Of a stretch of 64,000 nucleotides of DNA, positions 1 through 8,553 are shown piece after piece. The stretch's first letter is position 1. Each line of letters opens with the position of its first letter. Under the pieces are notes generated by a model. It had not been told where the DNA came from and searched no databases. It worked only from the letters and a program-made list of their open reading frames with translations. The position numbers were made by a program, and so were the translations under genes. This DNA is from Verrucomicrobiales bacterium (lineage in GTDB: Bacteria; Verrucomicrobiota; Verrucomicrobiia; Verrucomicrobiales; DEV007), in NCBI GenBank assembly GCA_016795505.1, contig JAEUHH010000019.1:1-64000 (forward strand). The letters are read 5' to 3'.

Positions 1-199
1 ATTCCTGCCGGCCTACTCACCGGATCTCAATCCAATCGAGAAGATGTGGAGCAAGGTGAAGTCCAGTCTGCGTAGCGCGGAAGCCCGAACGCCCGATGAA
101 CTGGACAAGGCGATCGCCGCCGCCCTCGAAAAAGTCACCCAACAGGATGCCTTGGGTTGGTTTGCTTCTTGTGGCTATAATTTTATTTAAAACGCTCTA
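1..199 (+). mobile_element. Right end of an IS630-type insertion sequence
   Basis: The window opens inside an insertion sequence. The transposase reading frame stops at 190. Positions 187-199 read TTAAAACGCTCTA, and the same 13 bases recur at the right end of the MITE-like element near 1818-1830. IS630/Tc1-mariner elements insert at TA, and both copies end in GCTC followed by TA, so I place the terminus at GCTC with TA as the target dinucleotide. The left end lies outside the window. Confidence 0.6.
2..190 (+). CDS. IS630-family transposase, C-terminal part
   Basis: The frame is open from the window edge and ends at a TAA. The visible 62 residues begin with PAYSPDLNPIEKMWSKVK after two residues, which is the hallmark C-terminal block of the DDE_3 superfamily of IS630 transposases. 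The Glu of NPIE (codon 38-40) is the last catalytic acidic residue. The rest is the usual short helical tail. The 5' end is cut by the window, so completeness cannot be judged. It would act on its own TA-flanked terminal repeats, and the MITE at 1626-1830 shares that terminus. Confidence 0.8.
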   Translation, partial: FLPAYSPDLNPIEKMWSKVKSSLRSAEARTPDELDKAIAAALEKVTQQDALGWFASCGYNFI

Positions 200-486
200 A
201 TGTTCGAGGAAGCTCAATCCAACGGCTGCGACCAGCGGCCACCGTAGAAGAGACTGCCGCGCTGACGCCAGCCCTGTTGGCGCCCATCCTCAAGGCCGAA
301 CAAACGGCCCGTGAACAGGTCGATAAATCCGTCGCCGCTTGATGCGCCGGTGATCCGGCTGCCCCCAGATCACCGGGCCGATGGACCGGGGATGGATTTA
401 AGACGCATACGAGTTTTCGACACGGATGATTCCAGCACCGGTGACGGCCAGAATCCGCCAGTTCCTCTTTCTTCCGCAGGAGAAAA

Positions 487-1452
487 TCAAAGTCCGTGCT
501 TTTCCGCCACCACTTTCCGATCAAATCCCCGAAGGAGATCGCTCATAACCGCCTGAATATTAGGAGTCCAGAAGTATGCGCTGTGGACATTGTTTTCGTC
601 AGCAGGAAAGAGCCTGCTGCAATCCAAATCGCAGACATTATCGGGTGCCGGAACCGTTAGATCGAGCCCCGAACGGCCCAATCGACGTTTGCCAAAGTGC
701 TTCAACCCGGAACTCATTCCCAAGACGGAATCCCGCCCCGAATAAAGCGCAACGATGCGGTAGCAGAGATTGGCGATTCCTTCGCCGTCGCCGGGACCAA
801 CGGCCTCGCCCGAGCCAAACAGATCGTTGTCGACGTCTGCCCCCACCATAAGACATTGATTCAAAAGGCTCATTGACAGCGGTTTGTTCTGCCTCTCCCA
901 TGTGTAGCGCATCGCGTTCTGAAGTACGAAATTGCCCATGCTGTGGGCGATGACGCTGACTTTAGCTTTGCAGGACCGGGTACCGTTGGCGGCGAGACGC
1001 TGCATCTTCAATGCGTGCTCGTAGAGTTCGTTCAGCACGTGGGAGAGGTCCGGGGCGGTCTCTCGGGCATCTTCACGGTCGGGGTAGTAGCCGAATTTGC
1101 TTCCATCGCTGGGCCAATTGAAGAGGATGTTGATGCCAAGACCGCTGTCTCCCAAGTAAAGGTCGTCCGTGATCTGCTTGTATCGCTTCGCCGCATCATC
1201 CCACGAGTTGTTGTAACCGTGAATGAATACAGAGACGTGCTTCTGTTTTTCGTGGAGGTGTTCGGGAACCTCGGGGAAGGCGTCCGCTTCTTGGATCAGC
1301 ATCTCCCGAAACTCCGATCCTTTCTTCTCAGTCCAAGATTCGAGCTTTTCCACTTTCGCGGCATCAGATACGTAGAATCGCAATTTGTCGCGTTTCCTTC
1401 CGAGTTGCTTCTTCTCGGCGTTCCGATTAGTGATCATCCAGTACTTTGGCAT
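487..1452 (-). CDS. DUF900-like alpha/beta hydrolase
   Basis: This is a 321-residue protein starting at an ATG (cat at 1450-1452). Two blocks define an alpha/beta-hydrolase fold. VFIHGYN at about residues 75-81 is the oxyanion-hole strand-turn. VIAHSMGN at about 167-174 is the nucleophile elbow with Ser171. A late VHSAYF could supply the catalytic His. The pattern matches the DUF900 / serine-esterase-like group. The substrate is unknown. There is no signal peptide, so it is probably cytoplasmic. It sits alone between an IS end and a MITE-like element and may be accessory. Confidence 0.75.
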   Translation of the reverse strand: MPKYWMITNRNAEKKQLGRKRDKLRFYVSDAAKVEKLESWTEKKGSEFREMLIQEADAFPEVPEHLHEKQKHVSVFIHGYNNSWDDAAKRYKQITDDLYLGDSGLGINILFNWPSDGSKFGYYPDREDARETAPDLSHVLNELYEHALKMQRLAANGTRSCKAKVSVIAHSMGNFVLQNAMRYTWERQNKPLSMSLLNQCLMVGADVDNDLFGSGEAVGPGDGEGIANLCYRIVALYSGRDSVLGMSSGLKHFGKRRLGRSGLDLTVPAPDNVCDLDCSRLFPADENNVHSAYFWTPNIQAVMSDLLRGFDRKVVAEKHGL

Positions 1453-1646
1453 GGCGAGGCGTCGGGGTGGGCTGTGAGTTCCTCAAGCTAACGGCTCCAT
1501 CAACAAACGCAAGAGGGATAAAAAGAAGCGAAGTTCCACCGGCGCTCGGGCCTCCCCGAAGGTAGCCGACCCACTTTCCATGACCGCCCCAAAAAGTCAA
1601 CCGCGCCGCCCCGATCAATCACCATTAGAGCAAATTAAATTGATCC

Positions 1647-1670
1647 GTAGCCGCGCTCGCCAGAGCGTGG
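1647..1670 (+). repeat. REP-like palindrome, copy 1
   Basis: This 24-mer begins GTAGCCGC and ends GTGG, around a stem GCTC-GCCA-GAGC. An identical copy lies at 1761-1784 and another at 5485-5508. Inverted variants at about 1705-1728 and 5523-5546 have the stem CGTC-GCCA-GACG, so both arms change together. That compensatory change supports a folded RNA or DNA structure. Confidence 0.8.
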
Positions 1671-1760
1671 AAGCCTGTCCGGCCCTTCTACCGCTCCGGC
1701 GCACCACCGTCTGGCGACGGCGGCTACGGGATGCGTCTGAGAGACGGCTGATTTCCATCG

Positions 1761-1784
1761 GTAGCCGCGCTCGCCAGAGCGTGG
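1761..1784 (+). repeat. REP-like palindrome, copy 2
   Basis: This is identical over 24 bases to 1647-1670, in the same orientation, inside the MITE-like element. An inverted variant with a compensated stem lies between the two. Confidence 0.8.
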
Positions 1785-1830
1785 ACCAGAGCATCGAGCA
1801 GTCGGCTACGTTTTTTGTTAAAACGCTCTA

Positions 1831-2158
1831 GGCTACCCAAGTCTTCCGTTTTTTCGGCAGCAGTCTGGACGCGGGTTGGAGGGAAGCCTCAAGTAGAGGT
1901 AACTCTAAAGCTATCATCTGCGATGGTACAGCCTTCGGATCAATCATTATCGTCGGTGCGGAAAAGAAGCCGCAGAAGGTCCAACCTAGCGTGGGTTTGC
2001 TCGTCACGTCGTGCCCCTGGGGATGCTGGATTCGAATCATTCTCCAGATTCCGCTGGGCCTCACAGTTTGCTCCCTACGGCCCCCATCCCTTGATTGTGG
2101 CGTCGAGCCGAAGAATTTTTCGGAAACAATTCAGGTTGAACCGCGTCAGCCCCGCCCC
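1831..2158. other. Intergenic stretch, no gene seen
   Basis: Between the MITE-like element and the 22-bp repeat, short frames exist on both strands. None has a recognisable motif, a plausible ribosome-binding site or the codon bias of the neighbours. I see no terminator or clear promoter. Confidence 0.5.
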
Positions 2159-2203
2159 GATCCAACCCGCTTCCATCGGTGATGAGATCCTGTTCCATCG
2201 GAA
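2159..2203. repeat. 22-bp unit repeat, copy A (two units)
   Basis: There are two adjacent 22-base units, the first beginning GATCCAACCCGCTTCCATCG and the second GATGAGATCCTGTTCCATCG. They are diverged members of the family best seen at 12447-12491. They lie about 215 bp upstream of the permease gene start. Confidence 0.7.
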
Positions 2204-2417
2204 CTGGCCTCTGTGGTGACCGATGATTGTCACGCGGAGGGTGACGCATGAAAGGAATGCCGCGAATCGCATCGGCCCGGCGGGGGCGGGGTGATTTTGC
2301 GGGAGGGGCGGCTGGCGGGGTGATCGGTGATGGGCCGCAAAATCGCATTTCCCGCTTTTCCCTGGGCGGCTTTTTCCCCTATGATCGGGGGCGTCTCCCC
2401 GTCGTCCTTGCTCCCGC

Positions 2418-4163
2418 GTGTCTGAAACGGCCCAGTTTTACCTCCTCCTGCGCGTGCATCTCCGCATCGTGCGGACCCGCCTGCTCAAGCTCGTCACGGG
2501 CTCGCGGCTGATGGCTCTGACGCTGCTGGCTTTCCTGATGACCTATTCGGTGACGGCCTACCACATGTTCCACCGGGGGCTCATCTACTTCAGCCAGTTG
2601 CCGGCGGCGGGCGGGCTGCTGGTGGACCGGATGATCCAGATCGTTTTTTTCTGCTTTCTGATGATGCTCACCTTCTCGGTGGCGGTCTCGGGCTACATCG
2701 CGCTCTATCGCAGCCGGGACACCCGCTGGCTGCTCACGCTCCCGATCTCGCACCGGGTGATGTTTCTGTGGAAAGTCTTCGAGGCCGGCGCCTTTTCGAG
2801 CTGGGGGCTACTGCTCATCGCGGCGCCGCTGCTCATCGCCTTTGCCGATTTTCGCGGCGCGGCAGCGGGCTTTTATGTGCGGACGGCGGTGGGTCTGCTG
2901 CCTTTTTTGACTATCGCCATCACCGGGGCGGGGCTGCTGCTGCTCACGGCGGTGCGCTGGCTGGGGCGCACCCAGATGATCGCGCTCGGCACGGCCTGCG
3001 GGCTGTTCTTTGTGGGCTGGCTGACGCACACGGTGCTGGTGGAGCGCGATCTGGCCACCCGGGCGGGATTCAGCGCGGCAATGACCTTCCAGCAGGTGAT
3101 GCACCACACCGATCTGAGCGCGAACCGACTCATCCCCAGCGCCTGGTACTCGGAATCGGTGATCGCCTGGAGCCGCCCCCACCGGATCGCCCAGTCGGCC
3201 CTGATGCCGTCGCTGCTGGTCAGTTGGTCGCTGATGGGCGTGACGGCGCTCATCTGGCTGGGGCGCCAGTGGTTCTATCCGAGCTGGAATCGCAGCGTCC
3301 AGAATGCCGCCATCGCCGCGCTGCGCCGTCGCCCGCCGCGACCGGACGAAATGCCGGGGCTGATCGAGCGCCATTTTCCGGAAAAGCCGGTCGGCGCCCG
3401 CCTGTTGGGTCGCCCGATGGCTGCGGTGGCGTGGAAGGATGTGCTGAGTTTCCGCCGCGAGCCGGCGCAGTGGATCCAGTTCCTGATCGTCTTCGGGCTG
3501 CTGGCCATGTATGCGACGGGCCTGCGGCAGCTCAATGAGTATATCGCCCAGCCACGCGACCTCTACATGGTGGCCTGTCTGAACCTGGCGGTGTGCGCCC
3601 TGGCGCTGTCCACGCTGACGACCCGCTTCGTGTTTCCCCAATTCAGCCTGGAGGGGCGTCGGCTCTGGATTCTGGCCATGTCGCCGCTGTCGCTGTCCTG
3701 GGTGGTGATGCAAAAATTTATTTCCAGCACCCTCTGTACCAGCCTGGCGGTGTCGTCGATCATCCTCGTATCGGGCAACACGCTGAAACTCAGGCCAGAA
3801 GACACCGTTTTCTTCACGCTGGCGATGATGGCGATGTCGGTGGGTCTGAATGCCATGGCGGTCGGTTTCGGGGTTTTGTTCCCCAATTTGGAGGAAACCA
3901 ACTCGGCGAAAATCGTCTCGGGCTTCGGCGGAACGCTGTGTTTGGTGGTAAGTTTTGTGTACATTGTCCTGTTTTTGCTCCTGATTGCGTGGTCGAAGCT
4001 GGAAGTTTTTAAAGAAAATGAGTTCCCGACCCACTGGCACGACGGCCCGAATACCCTGAAAGCACTGGGCTCGGCGCTCGGTCTGACGGCACTGCTCACC
4101 GTGGGCCCGCTAATTTTTGCGATGAGGCGACTAAAAAGACTGGAATTTTTAGGAAGTTTGTAA
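2418..4163 (+). CDS. ABC-2-type permease-like integral membrane protein
   Basis: This 581-residue protein is translated from a GTG. It is dominated by hydrophobic segments: about ten to twelve, with one cluster at residues 30-260 and another at 330-575. The layout, with two halves and Arg-rich cytoplasmic loops, resembles ABC-2 exporter permeases of the 'putative ABC exporter' kind. No ATP-binding subunit is adjacent, so a partner ATPase must be encoded elsewhere if this is a transporter. The start is not supported by a Shine-Dalgarno sequence, and an ATG at residue 32 (TGSRLMAL) is an alternative. Export of an unknown substrate is inferred from the family only. Confidence 0.6.
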   Translation: MSETAQFYLLLRVHLRIVRTRLLKLVTGSRLMALTLLAFLMTYSVTAYHMFHRGLIYFSQLPAAGGLLVDRMIQIVFFCFLMMLTFSVAVSGYIALYRSRDTRWLLTLPISHRVMFLWKVFEAGAFSSWGLLLIAAPLLIAFADFRGAAAGFYVRTAVGLLPFLTIAITGAGLLLLTAVRWLGRTQMIALGTACGLFFVGWLTHTVLVERDLATRAGFSAAMTFQQVMHHTDLSANRLIPSAWYSESVIAWSRPHRIAQSALMPSLLVSWSLMGVTALIWLGRQWFYPSWNRSVQNAAIAALRRRPPRPDEMPGLIERHFPEKPVGARLLGRPMAAVAWKDVLSFRREPAQWIQFLIVFGLLAMYATGLRQLNEYIAQPRDLYMVACLNLAVCALALSTLTTRFVFPQFSLEGRRLWILAMSPLSLSWVVMQKFISSTLCTSLAVSSIILVSGNTLKLRPEDTVFFTLAMMAMSVGLNAMAVGFGVLFPNLEETNSAKIVSGFGGTLCLVVSFVYIVLFLLLIAWSKLEVFKENEFPTHWHDGPNTLKALGSALGLTALLTVGPLIFAMRRLKRLEFLGSL

Positions 4164-4200
4164 TATTAATTCTTCTGAACGAAAATCCGTCTTTTCCACA

Positions 4201-4851
4201 ATGCCCACCACAGCTCACGCCCGCCCTCCCTTTTACGATGACGACGAAGATCGGGATGTCCTGATCCAGTTCGAGGACAATGCTCTGGAACCCCTGTCGG
4301 TGGTGCCGGAGAACTTCGATGCCCAAGTCCGGGAGGCCCAGGAGCAGCTCGCCATCCTGCGCCAGCGCGAGGAAGAGCTGGAGCGTCAGCAGCGCGAACT
4401 GGAGGAGCTGAAGCAGCGCAAGGAGGCTTTCATCAACGGTCGCGACCAGCTCAAGGATGAGCTGAAGCGGGCGCTGGCTGCCCTGGATCGCGAAGCCGAC
4501 GAATCGCAGCGCCGGGCCGATGACTGCGTCAACACGCGGCAGACGCTGGAGCACGCCCTGCGCTCGATCGAGAGCCTGCGTCCCGACACGTGGAACAAGA
4601 CCCAGGTGCGCCACGAAATGATTCATGCCCAGACCCAGTTGGGCGAAGCCGAGGAGGAACTCTCCAATGCCACGCCTCTGCTCCAGAGCATTCGCGGCGG
4701 GCGGAAGGTCCAGAAGGCCGCCAGCCCGAAAGCCGAGAGCGATCAGCAGGGTTTCCTCTATTGGTTCCGCAGCGGACTGGCCTTCACGCTGCCGATCATG
4801 ATTTTTGCCGCCATTTTCGGGCTGTTTTTCCTGATTTTCGGCGGCGCCTGA
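4201..4851 (+). CDS. Tail-anchored coiled-coil protein
   Basis: This 216-residue protein has an acidic N-terminus (YDDDEDRD). A long Glu/Gln/Arg-rich coiled coil follows at about residues 40-165, and there is one hydrophobic segment at the very C-terminus (about 191-215, LPIMIFAAIFGLFFLIF). No signal peptide is present, so the coiled coil should face the cytoplasm with a C-terminal membrane anchor. It lies 37 bp after the permease gene in the same direction. The next gene has the same architecture, so the three may form a membrane complex. The family is not recognised. Confidence 0.7.
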   Translation: MPTTAHARPPFYDDDEDRDVLIQFEDNALEPLSVVPENFDAQVREAQEQLAILRQREEELERQQRELEELKQRKEAFINGRDQLKDELKRALAALDREADESQRRADDCVNTRQTLEHALRSIESLRPDTWNKTQVRHEMIHAQTQLGEAEEELSNATPLLQSIRGGRKVQKAASPKAESDQQGFLYWFRSGLAFTLPIMIFAAIFGLFFLIFGGA

Positions 4852-4988
4852 CGGCTCCGGTCTGATTTCGGCCGGGGGCGACTGCCGAGTCTGCCGACGG
4901 TCCGTGAAAAACCCCGATTGTCTCTCTCCCTTTCGTATTTCCAGCCGGTTCGCCGGCGGAGAACTCCAAACACAAACAACCGAAAGCC

Positions 4989-5384
4989 ATGGGCAACCAG
5001 AAGCTGACCAAAAACCGCCGCGACGAGCGGCGCGCCGCCGAACGCGACGAACTCCTCGGGAAGGCTCCCGAGAACAAAACGGATGGCCGCAAGGGCATCG
5101 AAGACGAGTGGCAAACCCTGAACGCCCAGATCGGCGCCCTGGAGAGTTTTCTCCACGGCATCGAGCGAAAGGCGGCTCAGCAGCGGAAAAACAAGCTGGA
5201 AAACATCATTCCCCCACCGGATCGGGGCGATCTGCCCCGCGACCGGGCCGGGCAGCGCATGAGCCGCTGGCAGGAGCGCCACTACCACGAAGCCCGGCAG
5301 CGCCATGGGCTGGTTTTCCTGATGCTCTTCGGCGCGGTGTGCGCGGTGCTCTGGTGGCTGCTCAATGGGAGCGGCAGCATGTGA
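4989..5384 (+). CDS. Small tail-anchored charged protein
   Basis: The protein is 131 residues. The first 100 are very polar and helical, rich in Arg, Glu, Gln and Lys. A single hydrophobic segment (about residues 107-125, GLVFLMLFGAVCAVLWWLL) ends the protein. Like the preceding gene it lacks a signal peptide and should be anchored by its tail. It is followed by a hairpin terminator, which closes the permease and coiled-coil transcription unit. No family is recognised. Confidence 0.65.
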   Translation: MGNQKLTKNRRDERRAAERDELLGKAPENKTDGRKGIEDEWQTLNAQIGALESFLHGIERKAAQQRKNKLENIIPPPDRGDLPRDRAGQRMSRWQERHYHEARQRHGLVFLMLFGAVCAVLWWLLNGSGSM

Positions 5385-5415
5385 GTCTTTCTTTCAGTCG
5401 ATAGTCCCCCTCGAG

Positions 5416-5452
5416 CGGGCGGCAGGACCGGAGTCGGTCAGGCCGCCCGTTT
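5416..5452 (+). terminator. Hairpin terminator after the tail-anchored genes
   Basis: CGGGCGGC at 5416-5423 pairs with GCCGCCCG at 5442-5449. The loop contains a second small hairpin (ACCG/CGGT) and TTT follows. The U-tract is short, so efficiency is uncertain. Confidence 0.55.
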
Positions 5453-5464
5453 AGCGTGGGTGCG

Positions 5465-5573
5465 AGAGCAATTTGAGTGCATCCGTAGCCGCGCTCGCCA
5501 GAGCGTGGACCAGGGCAACGGGCCACCGTCTGGCGACGGCAGCTACGGGATGGCGGCTACTTTTTTCCTCACA
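5465..5573. mobile_element. Second, decayed MITE/REP element
   Basis: The left part (AGAGCAATTTGAGTGCATCCG) matches 16 of 21 positions of the element at 1628-1648. It runs straight into an identical REP 24-mer at 5485-5508. An inverted REP variant follows at 5523-5546, then CGGCTAC and a T-run as in the first element. The right terminal repeat is no longer recognisable, so this copy is probably immobile. Confidence 0.55.
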
Positions 5574-5585
5574 CTACCCCCCGTT

Positions 5586-6383
5586 TCAGATCGTCGGCGG
5601 CGGAGCATCAGCGGGAGCGGCCGGAGCCGGGACCGGCGCGGGTGTCGCGGCAGGCGGCTGGCGCTCCGCGGCTGGCCTGGGCACGAGAATGAGACGGCCT
5701 CCCTCGATGCGGATTTCGGCGATGCGCTCCAGCTCGACTTTCAAGTTGGGGTCCGAGCGGGAGCCTTCAAAGATGTTCTGCTTTTCCAATTCCTGACGGA
5801 AGGGCTCGGGGATCGGTTGGTTGGCCACTTCGATGTCGGTCAGGTAGCCCTCCAGATGACCCGCGGACAGCGAGAGCCGGATGGAGGCCCTGGCATTGAG
5901 GTAGCGGCCCTTCACCAGGGAGCCGACCTGATCCAGCGGGATGCTGAGCCGGGCGGTGAGCTGGTCTTCCGCGATGGCCACGTCGGCCTTACCGGCCAGA
6001 TCCTTCCAGGTGGGATGGTTGTGGATGAGCAGATTGATCTCCTCGCCGGTGAGTGACAAGGGCTCCGTCTCGGCTCCGGTTTTCAAAGCCTCACCAAAAG
6101 CATCGAAGCGGGCGGTGAGCGCCTCGATCACGGCCGGATCGGCCTCCGGCTGCTGAAACACGATCGGTGCCTCGGCGGTGAACTGGTCCAGCACTGCGTT
6201 GCCGAAGTCCTTCACCTTCACATAGACGAAGTAGATGATCGTCCCGGCTATCAGCAGCGTCAGCAGGCAGCCAATGCTGCACCCGAGCCCCCATTTGGCG
6301 CCGGTGCTGAGCCCGGCGGGCTGGCTGGGCGGCTGGTAGTCGATATCCGGCGGCAGGTCGGGCGGTGTCTGGAGATCGTTCAT
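5586..6383 (-). CDS. Membrane-anchored protein of unknown function
   Basis: I chose the ATG at 6383 ([10 protein letters not shown]) over the longer upstream frame, giving 265 residues. A Pro-rich cytoplasmic N-terminus of about 25 residues precedes one transmembrane segment ([20 protein letters not shown]). The soluble domain after it is likely extracytoplasmic, and the C-terminus is Pro/Ala-rich ([19 protein letters not shown]). The soluble part contains a block [15 protein letters not shown] that is typical of conserved hypothetical proteins in this phylum. The function is unknown. It heads toward the REP element and starts 28 bp downstream of the cupin gene, so the two are probably co-transcribed. 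Confidence 0.7.
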   Translation of the reverse strand: MNDLQTPPDLPPDIDYQPPSQPAGLSTGAKWGLGCSIGCLLTLLIAGTIIYFVYVKVKDFGNAVLDQFTAEAPIVFQQPEADPAVIEALTARFDAFGEALKTGAETEPLSLTGEEINLLIHNHPTWKDLAGKADVAIAEDQLTARLSIPLDQVGSLVKGRYLNARASIRLSLSAGHLEGYLTDIEVANQPIPEPFRQELEKQNIFEGSRSDPNLKVELERIAEIRIEGGRLILVPRPAAERQPPAATPAPVPAPAAPADAPPPTI

Positions 6384-6411
6384 GGCTGGGAGGCAGGCTG
6401 TCGGTCGCGGT

Positions 6412-6783
6412 TCACTCCGCGTGGTCGAACCATTCGTCCTCGGGATCGAATTTCGGCACCGGCACATTGAGAATGAGCAGCCCCTCGCCCACCGCCCGAT
6501 GGCGGCAGCCAGGCTGAATCATCACCGCCGTGCCGGGACTCAGCGGATGGCTCTGGCCGTCGAGTTCGATGTGTCCCTCGCCTTCCAGCACGTAGTAGAT
6601 TTCCGTCATGCGCTTGTGGTAGTGGGTCTCGCTGTCGCGCTTGATGCGGACGAGATGCATGGACGCCACGTCGTTGTGATCATTCATGAAGGCCCGCTTG
6701 GCCGTCCCGCACGGACACGGGGTCGCGGGGATCTCGGCGAGGCGGGCGATCTGAAACCGGTCGGCGATGATTTCGGCACTCAT
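6412..6783 (-). CDS. Cupin-domain protein
   Basis: This is a 123-residue single-domain cupin. Motif 1 shows HYH at residues 54-56 with Glu61 and the YYVLEGEG turn. Motif 2 is [13 protein letters not shown] with His95. These His/Glu residues form the usual metal site. The N-terminus has a CPCGTAKR block that may be an extra ligand. The reaction cannot be assigned, since single cupins serve as isomerases, dioxygenases or binding proteins. It starts 24 bp downstream of the DUF4870 gene and precedes the membrane-anchored gene, so these three minus-strand genes are a likely unit. Confidence 0.8.
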   Translation of the reverse strand: MSAEIIADRFQIARLAEIPATPCPCGTAKRAFMNDHNDVASMHLVRIKRDSETHYHKRMTEIYYVLEGEGHIELDGQSHPLSPGTAVMIQPGCRHRAVGEGLLILNVPVPKFDPEDEWFDHAE

Positions 6784-6807
6784 GGGACGGCGGGGTGTGT
6801 CGGCAGG

Positions 6808-7206
6808 CTATTTGACGAGGCGGATGGTCAGCGGGTAGGAGAAAAATTCACCGTCCGCCGCCTTGATCGTGGCCACGATAGTCAACACCACGCCGATGAT
6901 CGGCAACACGAAAAGCAGCGGGATGCCGATGAGGATGAAGATCAGCGGCGCCGATGCGATGAAATAGATCATCATCGAGATGTTGAAATTCAGCGCCTCG
7001 CGGGCCTGTTCGGCGATGAGGGGCGAGGAGTCGCGCTTCGCCAGCCAGACGATGAGTGGACCGAGGATATTGCCCAGCGGCACGCCCACGTATCCGCTCA
7101 GCGCGGACAGATGGGCGATGAAGGACCAGGTCCGTTCCTCTCGCGTGGGCGGAGTCGGCGGCACGATTTCCTCGGGAAAGGCAGGGGGCACATCGGGATT
7201 TTCCAT
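6808..7206 (-). CDS. DUF4870 membrane protein
   Basis: This 132-residue protein has a Pro/Glu-rich N-terminus and then the DUF4870 (Tic20-like) pattern. It has [15 protein letters not shown] at about residues 25-40, [13 protein letters not shown], then [11 protein letters not shown] and two closely spaced hydrophobic segments. It probably has three to four transmembrane helices. The family has no established biochemical role. It is divergent from ribBA with a 117-bp intergenic region. Confidence 0.85.
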   Translation of the reverse strand: MENPDVPPAFPEEIVPPTPPTREERTWSFIAHLSALSGYVGVPLGNILGPLIVWLAKRDSSPLIAEQAREALNFNISMMIYFIASAPLIFILIGIPLLFVLPIIGVVLTIVATIKAADGEFFSYPLTIRLVK

Positions 7207-7260
7207 GGCGTCATCGTATCGCGCCGCGCCCGGCCGCCCAATACAAATTCCCGGATGGTT

Positions 7261-7266
7261 TATAAT
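7261..7266 (+). promoter_or_regulatory. Consensus -10 box upstream of ribBA
   Basis: A perfect TATAAT lies 58 bp before the ribBA ATG in the divergent intergenic region. There is no convincing -35 at 16-18 bp (CCAATA or CAATAC). I looked for an FMN riboswitch in 7207-7323 and did not see its conserved core. Confidence 0.4.
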
Positions 7267-7323
7267 TCGCCCGGTTGGTGCCGCCCCCGTCCGGTGCTAA
7301 AGTCGCCGCGTATCTCTTTTCCC

Positions 7324-8544
7324 ATGACAGACTCCCCCACGCCCGCCTCGCCCTTCAGTCCGGTCGAGGAATTGATCGCCGACATCGCCGCGGGCCGCAT
7401 GGTCATCGTCGTGGATGATGCCGACCGCGAGAACGAAGGCGACCTCGTCGCCGCCGCCTCGGCCACCACCGCCGAAACGATCAATTTCATGATCACCCAC
7501 GGCCGTGGCCTGATCTGCTGCCCGGTCACCCCCGAGAATGCCCAACGACTTGGCCTTCGCTCGATGGTGAAACGGAACACCGAACACTTCGGCACCGATT
7601 TCACCGTCGCCGTCGACGCCGCCTCGGGCATCTCGACCGGCATCAGCGCCTCGGACCGCGCCCGGACGATCCAGGTGATCGCGAATCCCCTCTCCGAACC
7701 TCACGATCTCGTGCAGCCCGGTCACATTTTTCCCATCCAGGCCAAGCCCGGCGGCGTGCTGCGACGGGCTGGCCACACCGAAGCCGCGGTCGATCTCGCG
7801 CGGCTCGCCGGACGGGAGCCCGCCGGGGTCATCTGCGAGATCCTCGATGACTCGGGGGAATCCGCCCGCCTCCCGCGCCTGGTGGAGTTTGCCCGCCTCC
7901 ACGGACTCAAGATCGGCACCATCGCCGACCTCATCCAGTATCGCCGCACCCGCGAGCGTCTCATCCAGCGGGTCGAGCACATCGAGCTGCCCACCGACTA
8001 CGGCACTTTTGGCCTGAATCTCTACGAGAGCGTGTTCAATCCCGGCGAACATCATCTGGCTCTCGTCAAAGGCCGCATCGATCCCGCCACGCCGACCCTC
8101 GTGCGCGTTCACAGCGAGTGCCTGACCGGCGATGTCTTCGGTTCGCGCCGCTGCGACTGCGGCAACCAACTCCACACCGCCCTGCGCCAGATCGAGGAGG
8201 CCGGGTGCGGCGTGCTCGTTTACATGCGCCAGGAAGGACGCGGCATCGGTCTCGTCAACAAGATCCGGGCCTACAAGCTCCAGCAGGAAGGCCTCGATAC
8301 CGTCGAAGCCAACGAACGCCTCGGCTTTCCCTCGGACCTGCGCGACTACGGGCTCGGCGCCCAGATCCTCCACGATCTCGGCGTGCGGAAGATCCGTCTC
8401 ATGACCAACAATCCCCGCAAGGTCGTCGGCTTGGAAGGCCACGACCTGGAGATCGTCGAGCAGGTGCCGATCCGTTCCTCCTCCAATCCGCACAACGAAC
8501 GCTATCTCCAGACCAAGCGCGACAAGCTCGGCCACCTGCTCTGA
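7324..8544 (+). CDS. ribBA: Bifunctional DHBP synthase / GTP cyclohydrolase II
   Basis: The protein is 406 residues, with the start at the ATG of [10 protein letters not shown]. The N-terminal half makes 3,4-dihydroxy-2-butanone 4-phosphate from ribulose 5-phosphate. It shows [11 protein letters not shown] at 31-41, the TGISASDRA loop and [16 protein letters not shown]. The C-terminal half opens the GTP ring. It shows zinc ligands Cys266, Cys277 and Cys279 ([15 protein letters not shown]), [11 protein letters not shown] and MTNNPRK. Both catalytic sets look intact, so both entry reactions of riboflavin synthesis are covered. Other rib genes are not nearby. It converges with the DUF1552 gene, leaving only 9 bp between stops and no visible terminator. 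Confidence 0.97.
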   Translation: MTDSPTPASPFSPVEELIADIAAGRMVIVVDDADRENEGDLVAAASATTAETINFMITHGRGLICCPVTPENAQRLGLRSMVKRNTEHFGTDFTVAVDAASGISTGISASDRARTIQVIANPLSEPHDLVQPGHIFPIQAKPGGVLRRAGHTEAAVDLARLAGREPAGVICEILDDSGESARLPRLVEFARLHGLKIGTIADLIQYRRTRERLIQRVEHIELPTDYGTFGLNLYESVFNPGEHHLALVKGRIDPATPTLVRVHSECLTGDVFGSRRCDCGNQLHTALRQIEEAGCGVLVYMRQEGRGIGLVNKIRAYKLQQEGLDTVEANERLGFPSDLRDYGLGAQILHDLGVRKIRLMTNNPRKVVGLEGHDLEIVEQVPIRSSSNPHNERYLQTKRDKLGHLL

Positions 8545-8553
8545 GCAGGCCCG

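Larger units (their letters stand above)
1626..1830. mobile_element. 205-bp MITE-like element with IS630-type ends
   Basis: The element starts TAGAGCAAATTAAA and ends TTAAAACGCTCTA. The ends are imperfect inverted repeats (GAGC...TTAA / TTAA...GCTC) flanked by TA on both sides, as expected for IS630/Tc1-mariner targets. The right 13 bases are identical to the end of the IS630-type element at 187-199. Inside are three REP-like palindromes: 1647-1670 and 1761-1784 in one orientation, and about 1705-1728 in the other. There is no coding capacity. The likely interpretation is a non-autonomous element mobilised in trans by the IS630 transposase. Confidence 0.65.

Noticed and set aside
205-342. A plus-strand frame reading ETAALTPALLAPILKAEQ and ending at 342
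   Set aside because: It looks protein-like but is short, has no start after the IS end, and matches no family I can name. It may be a gene fragment cut by the IS.
7207-7323. Possible FMN riboswitch before ribBA
   Set aside because: The conserved RFN core sequences and multi-stem layout are absent, and the region is only 117 bp with a divergent gene start.
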